A stretch of 64,000 nt of DNA from Solobacterium sp. (GTDB lineage Bacteria > Bacillota_I > Bacilli_A > Erysipelotrichales > Erysipelotrichaceae). The first letter of the stretch is position 1, and each line of letters opens with the position of its first letter. Of this stretch, positions 26,347 through 35,167 are shown in pieces. The DNA is taken from assembly GCA_017510405.1 (NCBI GenBank), contig JAFWNG010000043.1:1-64000 (forward strand), written 5' to 3'. The translations under genes and the position numbers were made by a program. The notes beneath the pieces are model-generated. The model searched no databases. It was not told the origin of the DNA and worked only from the letters and a program-made list of their open reading frames with translations.

Positions 26347-27039
26347 TCAGTCCATACCCCGGATCTGTGCGTCAGCTGTATATTTTTTCATGATCCGGGC
26401 ATACTCTTCCATCGCTTCTTTCGACGGTGCGTGCAGTCCGCCGAAGGGAACGGTATCCCGGTCCGTGAACGCCTGCAGGAAGTATCTGCGGCATCCCCGG
26501 ATCATCTTGCCGATCTCTTCAAAATCCTGTGCCTCATGGAACTCTTCGATGACGGTCGTGCGGAATTCAAAGTCGATGCCGCTGTTCATAAGCAGTTCAA
26601 TACTGCGGTATACCGGTGTCAGGTCCATTTCTTTCAGACCGCATGTCACCGCGTATTTTGCCGGTGAGTTCTTGATATCCATTGCGGCATAGTCGATCAG
26701 CCCCTCTTTGAGGATCGCTTCCAGCAGGTCGGGATGATAGCCGTTGGTATCGAGCTTGACGGCAAAGCCCATTTCCCGGATCTTCCGCATCAATGCCGGA
26801 AGGGATGTATGCAGGCACGGTTCGCCGCCGGTAAACGCGACGCCGTCCAGCAGTCCCTGCCGTTTCTTCAGAAACGCGAGGAAGTCCTCTTCGTCCATGA
26901 CCGGCTGCGCTGTGCCGTCTACGAGTTCAAAGTTATGACAGAACGGGCAGCGGAAATCGCATCCGTTCAGAAATACCGTGCAGGCCACATGGCCGGGAAA
27001 GTCCAGAAGTGTCATCTTCTGCAGTCCGTACAGTTTCAT
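26347..27039 (-). CDS. nrdG: Anaerobic ribonucleotide reductase activating enzyme (radical SAM)
   Basis: 230 residues. It makes the glycyl radical in NrdD using SAM. The cluster motif CDFRCPFCHN (CxxxCxxC) and the SAM-binding FTGGEP are present. The N-terminus YGLQKMTLLDFPGHVACTVF is typical of this NrdG type, which is longer than the 154-residue E. coli form. The start at 27039 is preferred to 27060 because GAGGTG precedes it, 7 nt after the DUF4037 stop. It is at the end of the TPR-DUF4037 chain and directly upstream of the nrdD promoter. Confidence 0.9.
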   Translation of the reverse strand: MKLYGLQKMTLLDFPGHVACTVFLNGCDFRCPFCHNFELVDGTAQPVMDEEDFLAFLKKRQGLLDGVAFTGGEPCLHTSLPALMRKIREMGFAVKLDTNGYHPDLLEAILKEGLIDYAAMDIKNSPAKYAVTCGLKEMDLTPVYRSIELLMNSGIDFEFRTTVIEEFHEAQDFEEIGKMIRGCRRYFLQAFTDRDTVPFGGLHAPSKEAMEEYARIMKKYTADAQIRGMD

Positions 27040-27046
27040 ATTCACC

Positions 27047-27985
27047 TCACAAAGCCGCAAATATATGCATATTCCGCAGCTGCGCGTCCTGGATGGCGTC
27101 GTTTACCGAGACCGCGTGCTTCTCCAGGTCACCGCATACTGCTTTTGTTAATTCCTGTGCGATCAGCTCGTCGATCACGTCTGCCGCGATGCCTTCGATC
27201 ACACTGTATTTTTCTTCCGCGGACGCGTCGTTGTCCGTTGTCAGAAGGTATTCCATGACTTCCGCGCACAATGACAGCTTCGGCAGTGTACGCAGTTTCC
27301 GGAACGACCACTTGTAATACGGCTGGTAGACGTCATTCAGCAGGAAGATCACCGCCATGGCGCTCTTTACATATTCGAAGACGGCCAGCTGGGCAGCCGC
27401 CTGTTCTCCGTGCTTCAGACAGCGCATGTAATTGTACTGTCCTGCCTGCGCCATGTTCATCAAGTGCCCTGCCAGTTTCTTCAGGCGTATTTCCCGGGGA
27501 AAGACTGCGAGGGATCCACGGATGCGGGTGATCTCTCCGTATTCATCCATGAACACCTTCCCGTTGGTCATCTCCGCCAGCGACTGTTCCGGAATGGTCA
27601 TCCACTGCGATATCGTCAGGATGCCGTCTTTCGTACCGGTCTTTGCCAGTACGAAGTCTTCCGTACGCAGTACGCCGTGCCGGTTTCCGCCGGTCGGGGA
27701 CAGTTTCTGTCGTTCAAAGCCAAGATACGTTTTCGGCAGCTTTGCATATGCCCGCTCCAGCAGGAATGCCTGCCGGCGGTCCACGATCTCTTCACCCGGC
27801 AGGAAGATGCAGAAGCCGGGTTCAAAGTCATGGTCACGCGACAATTCGTCATCGAAGCCGAAGCACTCCGAACCGCTGCCGAATAGACCGACCGCCAGAT
27901 ACGGGATCAGATGCGGAAACTGTTCTTCCAGCATCGGCTTCCCGTATTCTTCATAGAAGCGCTCAGACAGTTCCATTCCCTGCAT
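27047..27985 (-). CDS. DUF4037 protein, nucleotidyltransferase-like
   Basis: 312 residues. Near residue 32 is a nucleotidyltransferase-type pattern: GLFGSGSECFGFDDELSRDHDFEPGF, shown here only as GLFGSGSECFGFDDE and SRDHDF. GS followed by D.D fits a pol-beta fold active site, and the rest is helical. DUF4037 proteins have no settled role. The gene overlaps the end of the upstream TPR gene by 23 nt; DUF4037 and TPR proteins are frequent neighbours in Firmicutes, suggesting a functional pair. Confidence 0.75.
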   Translation of the reverse strand: MQGMELSERFYEEYGKPMLEEQFPHLIPYLAVGLFGSGSECFGFDDELSRDHDFEPGFCIFLPGEEIVDRRQAFLLERAYAKLPKTYLGFERQKLSPTGGNRHGVLRTEDFVLAKTGTKDGILTISQWMTIPEQSLAEMTNGKVFMDEYGEITRIRGSLAVFPREIRLKKLAGHLMNMAQAGQYNYMRCLKHGEQAAAQLAVFEYVKSAMAVIFLLNDVYQPYYKWSFRKLRTLPKLSLCAEVMEYLLTTDNDASAEEKYSVIEGIAADVIDELIAQELTKAVCGDLEKHAVSVNDAIQDAQLRNMHIFAAL

Positions 27986-28808
27986 AGATCTTCTCCGCCC
28001 TTTCCTTCAGGTCCTCTGCCGTCAGGAAATATCCGTAGTAGGAAAATACCGGGGCGCATTTTTCGCAGACGAACGCATAGTAGCCGCCGCGCGGAAGAGA
28101 TGGATCATCCAGCAGTTCCTGGGCTTTGTCCAGACACACGTATACGTCGTTCTCTGCCTGTTCTGCGCCTTTCTCCAGCGTGATCATGTCCGCGATGTTG
28201 AGCCATGTGACAGCCTGTTCCAGCTGTCCGTTCTCCACCGTCTTCATCACTGCCAGCGCCTTGTCATACAGTTCGCGGGCACGTTCGTACATGCCGAGCG
28301 ACACGCAGGTCAGCGCCATATTGTTGTACAGTCCGCCCAGCAGGTCTCCCCGTGTATTCTTTGAGGACTCATAGACCGGCAGAGCTTTTTCAAACAGTGC
28401 CAGTGCCTGCTCATTCGCTCCGAAGGCATTGTACGCGGTCGCAATATTCACATAGGTCGTACCGGAGCTGATCGTTCCGTCATAATCCATCGCTTCGATC
28501 AGCTTCAGCGCTTCTGCCGCATGGGCAAACGCACTGTCTTTATTTCCGGTCTTGCGGTAGTGTCCGACCAGTTCGTTGCGGATCATCAGTTCACCCCGCT
28601 GATCACGTCCGAGCTTCGCTTCCTCCAGCCAGTACAGCAGATGGCGTTCGGCCCCGGCGTAGTCCCGGTGACTCATATATTCATCCATCTTCTCGATAAT
28701 GCGCTGCTGGGGAACCGGCTTGGGCTCCGGTTCTGCCCCGTATGGTTTCTCACACAGCGGGCAATTGGGTTCCACATAGTCTTCCGGTTTCAGGATCCTG
28801 TCATCCAT
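27963..28808 (-). CDS. Tetratricopeptide repeat protein
   Basis: 281 residues from the ATG at 28808, which follows AGGAGAG; an upstream ATG at 28862 adds an unlikely tail. A short Cys pair (CPLCEKPYG) near residue 17 may bind metal. The rest is TPR helices, for example NIATAYNAFGANEQALALFEKAL and NNMALTCVSLGMYERARELYDKAL, given here only in part: AYNAFGANEQALALFEKAL. It is probably a protein-interaction scaffold for the overlapping DUF4037 nucleotidyltransferase-like protein. Confidence 0.8.
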   Translation of the reverse strand: MDDRILKPEDYVEPNCPLCEKPYGAEPEPKPVPQQRIIEKMDEYMSHRDYAGAERHLLYWLEEAKLGRDQRGELMIRNELVGHYRKTGNKDSAFAHAAEALKLIEAMDYDGTISSGTTYVNIATAYNAFGANEQALALFEKALPVYESSKNTRGDLLGGLYNNMALTCVSLGMYERARELYDKALAVMKTVENGQLEQAVTWLNIADMITLEKGAEQAENDVYVCLDKAQELLDDPSLPRGGYYAFVCEKCAPVFSYYGYFLTAEDLKERAEKIYAGNGTV

Positions 28809-28858
28809 AGTTCTCTCCTGCGGCTTTTGCCGTATACAGAAAGACCGCATAGAAGCGG

Positions 28859-30409
28859 TCATACATTTCGGATATCGTCGTGCAGAGCTTTTCCGATCCC
28901 GATCTCGATCATCTTGCTCGGTGCCCCGAAGCAGATGGTATAGCCGGAACGCGTCTCGTACACTTTGTGCGATCCCAGATGACGAAGTGCCTTCACGTCG
29001 ATCACGTTGGGATCATACACACTGATATTCAGTGTCGTAATGGAAGAGTATACACTCTTGATATTTTCCAGTCCTCCGACCGCATCGATCGTTCCCTGGA
29101 TCAGCCGGTCTTTGTCACCGGTGCGGAACAGGTCGACCGCCACATAGCGGAAGTAGATCTGTGTTGCCGCAAAGTAGATCACAAACGATACCACACCGAC
29201 AGCCGCCACAACGATCAGCGTTTTCGTCAGCTGGGAATTGGACAGATAGCTGAACAGTTCCGGGAAGGTGCCCGGCATCGCTGTCAGCGTTGTTCCGTCG
29301 GTACTCTTGAAGCCAAGATACACATGCAGTGCCTGGAACAGTCCGTACAGTATACCGGTATATCCCAGATGGAACAGCAGAAGCAGCGGACACAGCACGA
29401 TCAGAAGCAGTTCCAGCGGAAGCAGTGTTCCGAACAGGACCGATGTCAGCGTCGCGATCAGGAAGAAGACCCGTTTGCGTCCTCTTTCCATCCGGTTGGA
29501 CATCAGTGTATACATGCCCAGGATCATGCCCGGCACCGCGAATATGTTCAGTACATAATACGGTGTGATAAACCGTCCGGCCATGCCGATCAGACCGGTG
29601 GATGACAGCTGGCTTGTCCAGATATTGACGTCGCCTGCCACACTGACGCCGGCGATATTATTCCAGCTTCCGCCGCTGATGCCGTACCAGAACGGCTGGC
29701 GGATGAGCGTGCCGAGATTGAATATGCCCAGGAACCGGTCGCTGATCCCGTACAGCGCCAGATTGACCGGATTTGTCGTATCACTGGCAATGAAGCTGAT
29801 CACTTTCTGTATCGCCATCAGGACAAACGGCCACACAAGCGCCACTCCGGCACCTGCCACAAACGATACGAAGATCGTACGCAGGGTTACCGATGCCTCC
29901 TTGGAAATGAATGAGAACAGGCCGTACTCATTACGCACCTTGGAACGGTTGAAGGACCACAGGGTGATCATAGCCACGACAAATGCCCCGACCATACCGG
30001 TCTGCAGCGGATAGTGCGTGGAATGCGACAGTGCGGACGAAGCCGAATTGGATATGCTCAGTCCGAAGATCGAACTGTATGCCGTAGACGGCAGGCTGCC
30101 GGACGCAAACACCATGGTCGCTGTCAGGTAGCTGATATAACCGCACACGGACGAAATGATCGACGTCGCCGACCCGGTATTCCTTGCGGACAGGCGGATC
30201 AGGAATATAAAGGGAAAATTCACCACCAGGAACTGCCCGGCCTTTACCAGCATCTCCGCCAGTATGATGATCGTGTCATTCTCTATGGAATACACGATGC
30301 CCAGGGAACCGCTGGACAGCAAATTTCCGATCCCGATCATGATCCACGCAATAAACAGGACCTCGATCGGATATTTCAGTATTTCGTAAAATGAATGTCT
30401 GCTTCGCAT
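28859..30409 (-). CDS. PTS EIIC-like transporter with an EIIB-like domain lacking its cysteine
   Basis: 516 residues. About ten transmembrane helices resemble the glucose/maltose-family EIIC domain (SHSTHYPLQTGMVGAF, GPL-type segments, ITPYYVLNIF). The last 70 residues align with EIIB: AVGGLENIKSVYSSITTLNI corresponds to GGKENI..(D)ACITRLR, but the phosphorylated Cys is Ser here. GAPSKMIEIG aligns with the EIIB end. Without the Cys it cannot accept phosphate in the usual way; it may be a facilitator, a sensor, or rely on another EIIB. It lies between nadK and the TPR gene in a minus-strand series. Confidence 0.75.
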   Translation of the reverse strand: MRSRHSFYEILKYPIEVLFIAWIMIGIGNLLSSGSLGIVYSIENDTIIILAEMLVKAGQFLVVNFPFIFLIRLSARNTGSATSIISSVCGYISYLTATMVFASGSLPSTAYSSIFGLSISNSASSALSHSTHYPLQTGMVGAFVVAMITLWSFNRSKVRNEYGLFSFISKEASVTLRTIFVSFVAGAGVALVWPFVLMAIQKVISFIASDTTNPVNLALYGISDRFLGIFNLGTLIRQPFWYGISGGSWNNIAGVSVAGDVNIWTSQLSSTGLIGMAGRFITPYYVLNIFAVPGMILGMYTLMSNRMERGRKRVFFLIATLTSVLFGTLLPLELLLIVLCPLLLLFHLGYTGILYGLFQALHVYLGFKSTDGTTLTAMPGTFPELFSYLSNSQLTKTLIVVAAVGVVSFVIYFAATQIYFRYVAVDLFRTGDKDRLIQGTIDAVGGLENIKSVYSSITTLNISVYDPNVIDVKALRHLGSHKVYETRSGYTICFGAPSKMIEIGIGKALHDDIRNV

Positions 30410-30439
30410 GGAAACTCCTCAGCGCCTATTGTACCAGAC

Positions 30440-31219
30440 TCAGAACAGGCTCTTCAATCGATCGAAATAGGATACTTTTCTGCCCCTCAGCATGCGCACC
30501 CACTCTTCATCGCAGATATAGATCTCGATCTCCGTCGCTCCATCCAGCGGATATACCGCGGAATCGGTGCCGAGCAGTGCTCCGTTGAAGCTGTCAGACT
30601 TCCAGACGATGTGCACGCTGTCTTTCAGGATGATCGGCGCATACAGCGATCTTGCCTTGGCATGGTGGATGCCGGCGATCTCTGCCATTTCAATGAGATT
30701 CAGTCCCTCCTGAATGACAGCACCGCCGATCGACCGGTTATATGCCGTGGAACCAAGCTGGGTGCAGAGAAGCAGCCCGGTCCCGCGGAATGTTTCAAAG
30801 TATTCCCCGTCCACGTATACATCGATCTTCTGTGTACGCGCCGGGTTTTCAATACGTACTTCATTGATGGCATGATGGACCATCATTCCTTTTACATCAA
30901 CATGCAGGAGCGGATACATGACCTCATCCAGGTCACCGGCAAAGAAGCGATCCATAAACTCCCGGTAATCGCTGTCTTTGTAGTCTGTATAGAAACCAAG
31001 CGTACCGGTATGGATCCCATACAGCTGCATTTCTTTCAGACGGTAAAACCAGTGATGCACGGCATAGATAAAAGTACCGTCTCCGCCGATGATGAAACCG
31101 TAATCCGCATGACCGTCATCACGCTCATACCCTGCAGCCTGCAGTTCCTGTTCCATATCGCTCATCAGTTTTTCCGACACTTTATCCGGACGGGCTATGA
31201 TCGTATACTTTACTCCCAC
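30440..31219 (-). CDS. nadK: NAD kinase
   Basis: 259 residues. It phosphorylates NAD to NADP. Motifs GGDGTF, INEVRIE and GSTAYNRSIGG are the diagnostic NAD-kinase set. The likely start is GTG at 31219, preceded by GAGGTGG; that GTG start is unusual among neighbours. It follows the coiled-coil gene by 9 nt and precedes the EIIC gene by 30 nt, so it is cotranscribed in this chain. Confidence 0.92.
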   Translation of the reverse strand: MGVKYTIIARPDKVSEKLMSDMEQELQAAGYERDDGHADYGFIIGGDGTFIYAVHHWFYRLKEMQLYGIHTGTLGFYTDYKDSDYREFMDRFFAGDLDEVMYPLLHVDVKGMMVHHAINEVRIENPARTQKIDVYVDGEYFETFRGTGLLLCTQLGSTAYNRSIGGAVIQEGLNLIEMAEIAGIHHAKARSLYAPIILKDSVHIVWKSDSFNGALLGTDSAVYPLDGATEIEIYICDEEWVRMLRGRKVSYFDRLKSLF

Positions 31220-31228
31220 GTTTCCACC

Positions 31229-32455
31229 TCACTCTGCTGTTAATGTGACTGCCGGAAGATCCGGCATTTCGATTTCCTTTCTGCACACTTCGCTCATGCA
31301 GATCACAGGCACGGTCATGGTCAGCCACTGCAGCGACTGCCGCATTGTTTCCGCATCGGTGATCGCTTCGCCTTTCAGCATATCCCGCAGCAGGACGAAC
31401 TGACGCTGTATCTCCGCGATCCCGCTGACTGCCTTCAGATAGTCTTCGGCCGCCGATGACAGCTGATCCAGCGCGTCTTTCATGCACGCGGGATATTCGT
31501 TCATACTGCCGGCTTCCAGCAGCTCTTCAAAGCTCATTTTCGCCAGCGGACCTTCTGACGCAGCTTCCCGGATCGCAGCGGTGCATTCCCGGATCTCTTC
31601 TTCGCGTTCTTTGAGCGCATTAAAGTTCTTCTGGATCCGTTCCAGCGATTTTTCGTCTTTCCCGATCTCACTGTTCAGACGGCTGTCCTGTGATGTCAGG
31701 GTCTTCAGTTCCTGCTGGAGCCTGCGAAGCTCGCTGACAACATGATCTTTCTGTACTGTGAGTTCCTTTTCTTCCGCACGGAACGCATCGGCCTGTTCTT
31801 TCAGTACTGCATTGGCAGCCTGCTCGGCATCAGCTTCCCGCCGGTGCAGCATCCTTGCCAGCCGGCCCGAATAGGTCGTCTGGATGCGGCTTTCCGCGTC
31901 TTTGATCTGCGCCTGTTTCTGGGCGATCTGCCGCTGCAGGTGGCCGAGTTCTTTCTGTCTGGCTGCTTCTTCCGTTTCTTTCCGCTCCAGTTCGCGGGCA
32001 AGGTACTTCCGCTGGGCGACCTTGTTTTTCAGGAAGATCGTACGGCGTTCATGATCATTGACCAGCAGCGAATTTCTGACGGCATCCTGCATGGATGTCA
32101 GTCCGCGGTATGTTTCGCACAGTTTCTTCAGCTGCTCCAGAGCTTTCCGGAGGGAAGATACCTCCGTATAGCGCTTCAGGAATTCTTCCTGGCGCTTTTT
32201 GAATATATTTTTACTGACAGCCTTCTTCCGGATACATGTCTCCGTGATCTCTGCCAGTTGTTCCGTATTTACAGCATACAGGTACCCCTGTACAGCCTGC
32301 TCGGTGATACAGAGAGTTCCCTGCATGGGATATTTACCCGGATCTTTCTGTACGATCTCGGGAATCTCATAGCGGGATAACTGCATGGCCCGTTTCACGA
32401 CACTTCGATTCACAAAGTCCTGCAGTTCCTCATATCGGATCGTTTTTAACTGCAT
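31229..32455 (-). CDS. Coiled-coil protein of unknown function
   Basis: 408 residues. Residues about 85-290 are almost continuous coiled coil (QRQIAQKQAQIKDAESR, SELRRLQQELKTL). The ends are globular and unrecognised. There is no signal peptide or membrane helix. It is directly upstream of nadK with a 9-nt gap and is preceded by GAGGAGAG. It might be a structural or SMC-like accessory protein, but no ATPase motif is visible. Confidence 0.7.
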   Translation of the reverse strand: MQLKTIRYEELQDFVNRSVVKRAMQLSRYEIPEIVQKDPGKYPMQGTLCITEQAVQGYLYAVNTEQLAEITETCIRKKAVSKNIFKKRQEEFLKRYTEVSSLRKALEQLKKLCETYRGLTSMQDAVRNSLLVNDHERRTIFLKNKVAQRKYLARELERKETEEAARQKELGHLQRQIAQKQAQIKDAESRIQTTYSGRLARMLHRREADAEQAANAVLKEQADAFRAEEKELTVQKDHVVSELRRLQQELKTLTSQDSRLNSEIGKDEKSLERIQKNFNALKEREEEIRECTAAIREAASEGPLAKMSFEELLEAGSMNEYPACMKDALDQLSSAAEDYLKAVSGIAEIQRQFVLLRDMLKGEAITDAETMRQSLQWLTMTVPVICMSEVCRKEIEMPDLPAVTLTAE

Positions 32456-32518
32456 TCTCTCCTCTATCGCTTAATGCCGAAAATGAGCACACTCCACTGT
32501 GCCCATTTCCATATATGA

Positions 32519-34462
32519 TCAGCTGATCTTTGTGCCCGGCTCCAGTCCGTTCGCTTCAACAACTGATATTTCTCTGCCGTTTCTGCCTGCCAGCAGCATG
32601 CCCTGCGACTGTACGCCGCGGATGACTGCCGGTTCCAGATTGGCGATCACAACAATGTACTTGCCGATGACCTGACCCGGTGTGTAGCTCTGTGCCAGTC
32701 CGGATACGATCTGACGCGGATTGCGCTCACCCAGATTGACCTTCAGGATGAACAGCTTGTCTGCGTTCGGATGACGCTCACAGCTCAGTACCTTGCCGAC
32801 ACGCAGGTCGATCTTCTCAAAGTCACCGATGGATACCGTCGGCTTCGGTTTTGCTTCTTCCGCTCTTCTTCTTGCTTCGGCAATGGCTTTTTCATTTGCC
32901 TGTACCTTTGCTTCGATCTCTTTGCGGTCAAGACGGGCAAACAGGATCTTCGGTGCATCCGTTACTGTATGACCGGTCTCCAGATTGCCGAATGTCTGTA
33001 CGGAATCCATGTCGCGCTGCTCGGTATTGAGCTGGTTCAGGATGCTTTCCGCTGTATCCGGAAGGAACGGCTTCAGCAGGACGCCGGCAACACGGATGCT
33101 TTCCAGCAGGTTGTACAGCACAGTCGCAAGACGGCCGATCTTGTCCGGATCTTTCGCCAGTGACCACGGCGTTGTCTCATCGATATAGCGGTTGCAGCGG
33201 CCGAACATATCCAGAATGTCCTGGATCGCATCGGCGACGCGCAGCCCTGCCATTTTTTCGTCAACGCTCTTAACCGTGCGCATGACAGTAGCTTTCAGGT
33301 CTTCGTCAACTGCTTCTTCGGCAAACGGATTTGCGATCATGCCGTTGAAGTACTTGTTCTGCATGGACAGCGTGCGGTTGACCAGGTTGCCCAGGTTGTT
33401 TGCCAGGTCGCTGTTGATGCGCTCTACCATGAGCTCGTATGTTACGTGACCGTCCTGTGCAAACGGCATCTCGTGCAGCATGATAAACCGTACGGCATCA
33501 ACGCCGAACAGCTTTACCAGGTCGTCCGCATAGATGACATTGCCCTTGGACTTGGACATCTTGGAATCACCGACCAGCAGCCACGGATGACCGAATACCT
33601 GCTTCGGCAGCGGCTCGTTCAGGGCCATTAACATGATCGGCCAGTAGATGGTATGGAAACGGATGATGTCCTTTCCGATCAGGTGCAGGTCTGCCGGCCA
33701 GTACTTCTTATACAGTTCGCCGTGATTGCCGTCGCAGTCATAGCCCAGTCCGGTAATATAATTGCTCAGCGCGTCGATCCATACATAAACAACGTGGTCC
33801 GGATCAAAGTCTACCGGGATACCCCATTTGAACGATGTACGGGATACGCACAGATCCTGAAGTCCCGGACGCAGGAAGTTATTCAGCATCTCGTTCTTGC
33901 GGCTTTCCGGCTGAATGAATTCCGGATGATCCTCGATGTACTGGATCAGTCTGTCCGCGTATTTGGACATGCGGAAGAAGTATGCTTCTTCTGCCATCGG
34001 CTTGACTTCGCCGCCGCATACCGGACATTTGCCGTCTTTCAGCTGGCTCTTTGTATAGAACGCTTCGCACTCCTGGCAGTACAGACCTTCGTATTCACCC
34101 TTGTAGATGTCGCCCTGGTCATACAGTCTCTTGAAGATCTTCTGGATCTGACGCTCATGATAATCATCTGTCGTACGGATGAAATGATCATAGGAAACGT
34201 TCATGACATCAAACTGCTGTCTGATGATGCCTGCTACTTCGTCAACGAATTCCTTCGGTGAAACGCCTGCTTCTTTTGCTTTTTCTTCTACTTTCTGGCC
34301 GTGCTCATCCGTACCTGTCTGGAAGCGTACGTCATAGCCGGTCTCTCTTTTATAGCGTGCAATGGCATCCGCAAGTACGATCTCATAAACATTGCCGATG
34401 TGCGGCTTGCCAGACGTATATGCAATTGCGGTTGTCAGATAGTAAGGTCCCTTGTTCTCCAT
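32519..34462 (-). CDS. metG: Methionyl-tRNA synthetase
   Basis: 647 residues. Class I signature KPHIGN near residue 19, zinc knuckle (CQEC...CPVCG), KMSKSKGN, and a C-terminal tRNA-binding EMAP-like domain (KIDLRVGKVLSCERHPNADK, quoted to its core). The start at 34462 follows AGGAGG; the open frame upstream lies in the T-box leader. Expression is controlled by the T-box directly upstream. A weak hairpin near 32470-32510 may end the transcript. Confidence 0.97.
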   Translation of the reverse strand: MENKGPYYLTTAIAYTSGKPHIGNVYEIVLADAIARYKRETGYDVRFQTGTDEHGQKVEEKAKEAGVSPKEFVDEVAGIIRQQFDVMNVSYDHFIRTTDDYHERQIQKIFKRLYDQGDIYKGEYEGLYCQECEAFYTKSQLKDGKCPVCGGEVKPMAEEAYFFRMSKYADRLIQYIEDHPEFIQPESRKNEMLNNFLRPGLQDLCVSRTSFKWGIPVDFDPDHVVYVWIDALSNYITGLGYDCDGNHGELYKKYWPADLHLIGKDIIRFHTIYWPIMLMALNEPLPKQVFGHPWLLVGDSKMSKSKGNVIYADDLVKLFGVDAVRFIMLHEMPFAQDGHVTYELMVERINSDLANNLGNLVNRTLSMQNKYFNGMIANPFAEEAVDEDLKATVMRTVKSVDEKMAGLRVADAIQDILDMFGRCNRYIDETTPWSLAKDPDKIGRLATVLYNLLESIRVAGVLLKPFLPDTAESILNQLNTEQRDMDSVQTFGNLETGHTVTDAPKILFARLDRKEIEAKVQANEKAIAEARRRAEEAKPKPTVSIGDFEKIDLRVGKVLSCERHPNADKLFILKVNLGERNPRQIVSGLAQSYTPGQVIGKYIVVIANLEPAVIRGVQSQGMLLAGRNGREISVVEANGLEPGTKIS

Positions 34463-34476
34463 CTTTTCCTCCTGTG

Positions 34477-34705
34477 GTGTAAATAAAAGCGTCCTGAGAA
34501 AGGACGCCTGTATGCGCGGTACCACCTTTACTTGTCTTTATCAGACCACTCTTTCGCTGTAACGGGCTTCCCCGGATCACACTACGTTTCGCATGATCTG
34601 CTCCGGAACCATGTTCATTTCCGCCCGGACACGGACTTTCACCAGCCGCCCGCTCTCTTCGCTCCGCCTCAGAAACTACTCTTTCCTTCAATGCATTTTT
34701 ACAGT
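34477..34705 (-). promoter_or_regulatory. T-box riboswitch upstream of metG
   Basis: The minus strand carries AGGTGGTACCGCG, the T-box consensus that pairs with the tRNA acceptor end, near 34526-34514. A GAGTAGT-type element sits near the 5' end, and a terminator stem GCGTCCT/AGGACGC plus T-run lies at 34507-34485. Uncharged tRNA-Met should favour the antiterminator. Several AUG triplets lie in the stem I region and I could not fix the specifier codon. Confidence 0.92.
34485..34507 (-). terminator. T-box regulated terminator
   Basis: GCGTCCT, GAGAA-type loop, AGGACGC followed by TTTTATTT on the minus strand, 25 nt ahead of metG. Confidence 0.85.
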
Positions 34706-34709
34706 TTGT

Positions 34710-34715
34710 ATTATA
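34710..34715 (-). promoter_or_regulatory. -10 box of the metG leader
   Basis: Minus strand TATAAT, just upstream of the T-box leader. No good -35 hexamer at 16-18 bp was seen. Confidence 0.45.
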
Positions 34716-34815
34716 GTCAAGAATCCCTGTTTTGCATAGTCTTTTCAGGTCTGAAACAATTTGCAGAACGGTATGAAACAGTTTAATTATCGTGACTTTT
34801 TACGGTCATTTTATG

Positions 34816-34844
34816 TTGTAAACAAGTCATATTGAGAGTATAGT
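34816..34844 (+). promoter_or_regulatory. Promoter of the cold-shock gene
   Basis: TTGTAA at 34816-34821, 17-bp spacer, TATAGT at 34839-34844. The leader of about 65 nt includes GGGGAGGAG and TAGGAG. Confidence 0.6.
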
Positions 34845-34913
34845 ATTTTGTGTATAGGAATACCCGGGGAGGAGTATTCACACATACATATAGAATAGGA
34901 GAATCAAAAAACA

Positions 34914-35114
34914 ATGGCTACTGGCAAGGTTAAATGGTTCAACGCTGAAAAGGGGTATGGTTTTATCACGACCGATGAGGGAAGAGATATCTTCGTACAC
35001 TTCTCTGCGATCCAGCAGGACGGCTACAGAACACTCGATGAGGGACAGTCTGTTACGTTTGACATCACCGAGAGTGATCGCGGCCCGCAGGCTTCCAATG
35101 TTGTAAAACTATAA
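34914..35114 (+). CDS. cspA: Cold-shock domain protein
   Basis: 66 residues, a complete CSD. RNP1-like KGYGFI and RNP2-like IFVHFSAI are present, with the N-terminal [13 protein letters not shown] typical of CspA/CspB RNA chaperones. It is monocistronic with its own promoter and terminator. The symbol names the family; which paralog this is cannot be told. Confidence 0.95.
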   Translation: MATGKVKWFNAEKGYGFITTDEGRDIFVHFSAIQQDGYRTLDEGQSVTFDITESDRGPQASNVVKL

Positions 35115-35133
35115 TAGTTTCACTGGGAGTAGT

Positions 35134-35167
35134 AAAAAAATGCTGACGCTGTGCGTCAGTTTTTTTA
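35134..35167. terminator. Bidirectional terminator
   Basis: CTGACGC, TGT, GCGTCAG with a T-run on plus and an A-run on the other side. It serves the cold-shock gene and possibly the convergent hydrolase gene. Confidence 0.85.

Noticed and set aside
32456-32518. Strong terminator between metG and the coiled-coil gene
   Set aside because: A GCACA/TGTGC hairpin exists but has a mismatch and a poor T-tract, so I did not list it.
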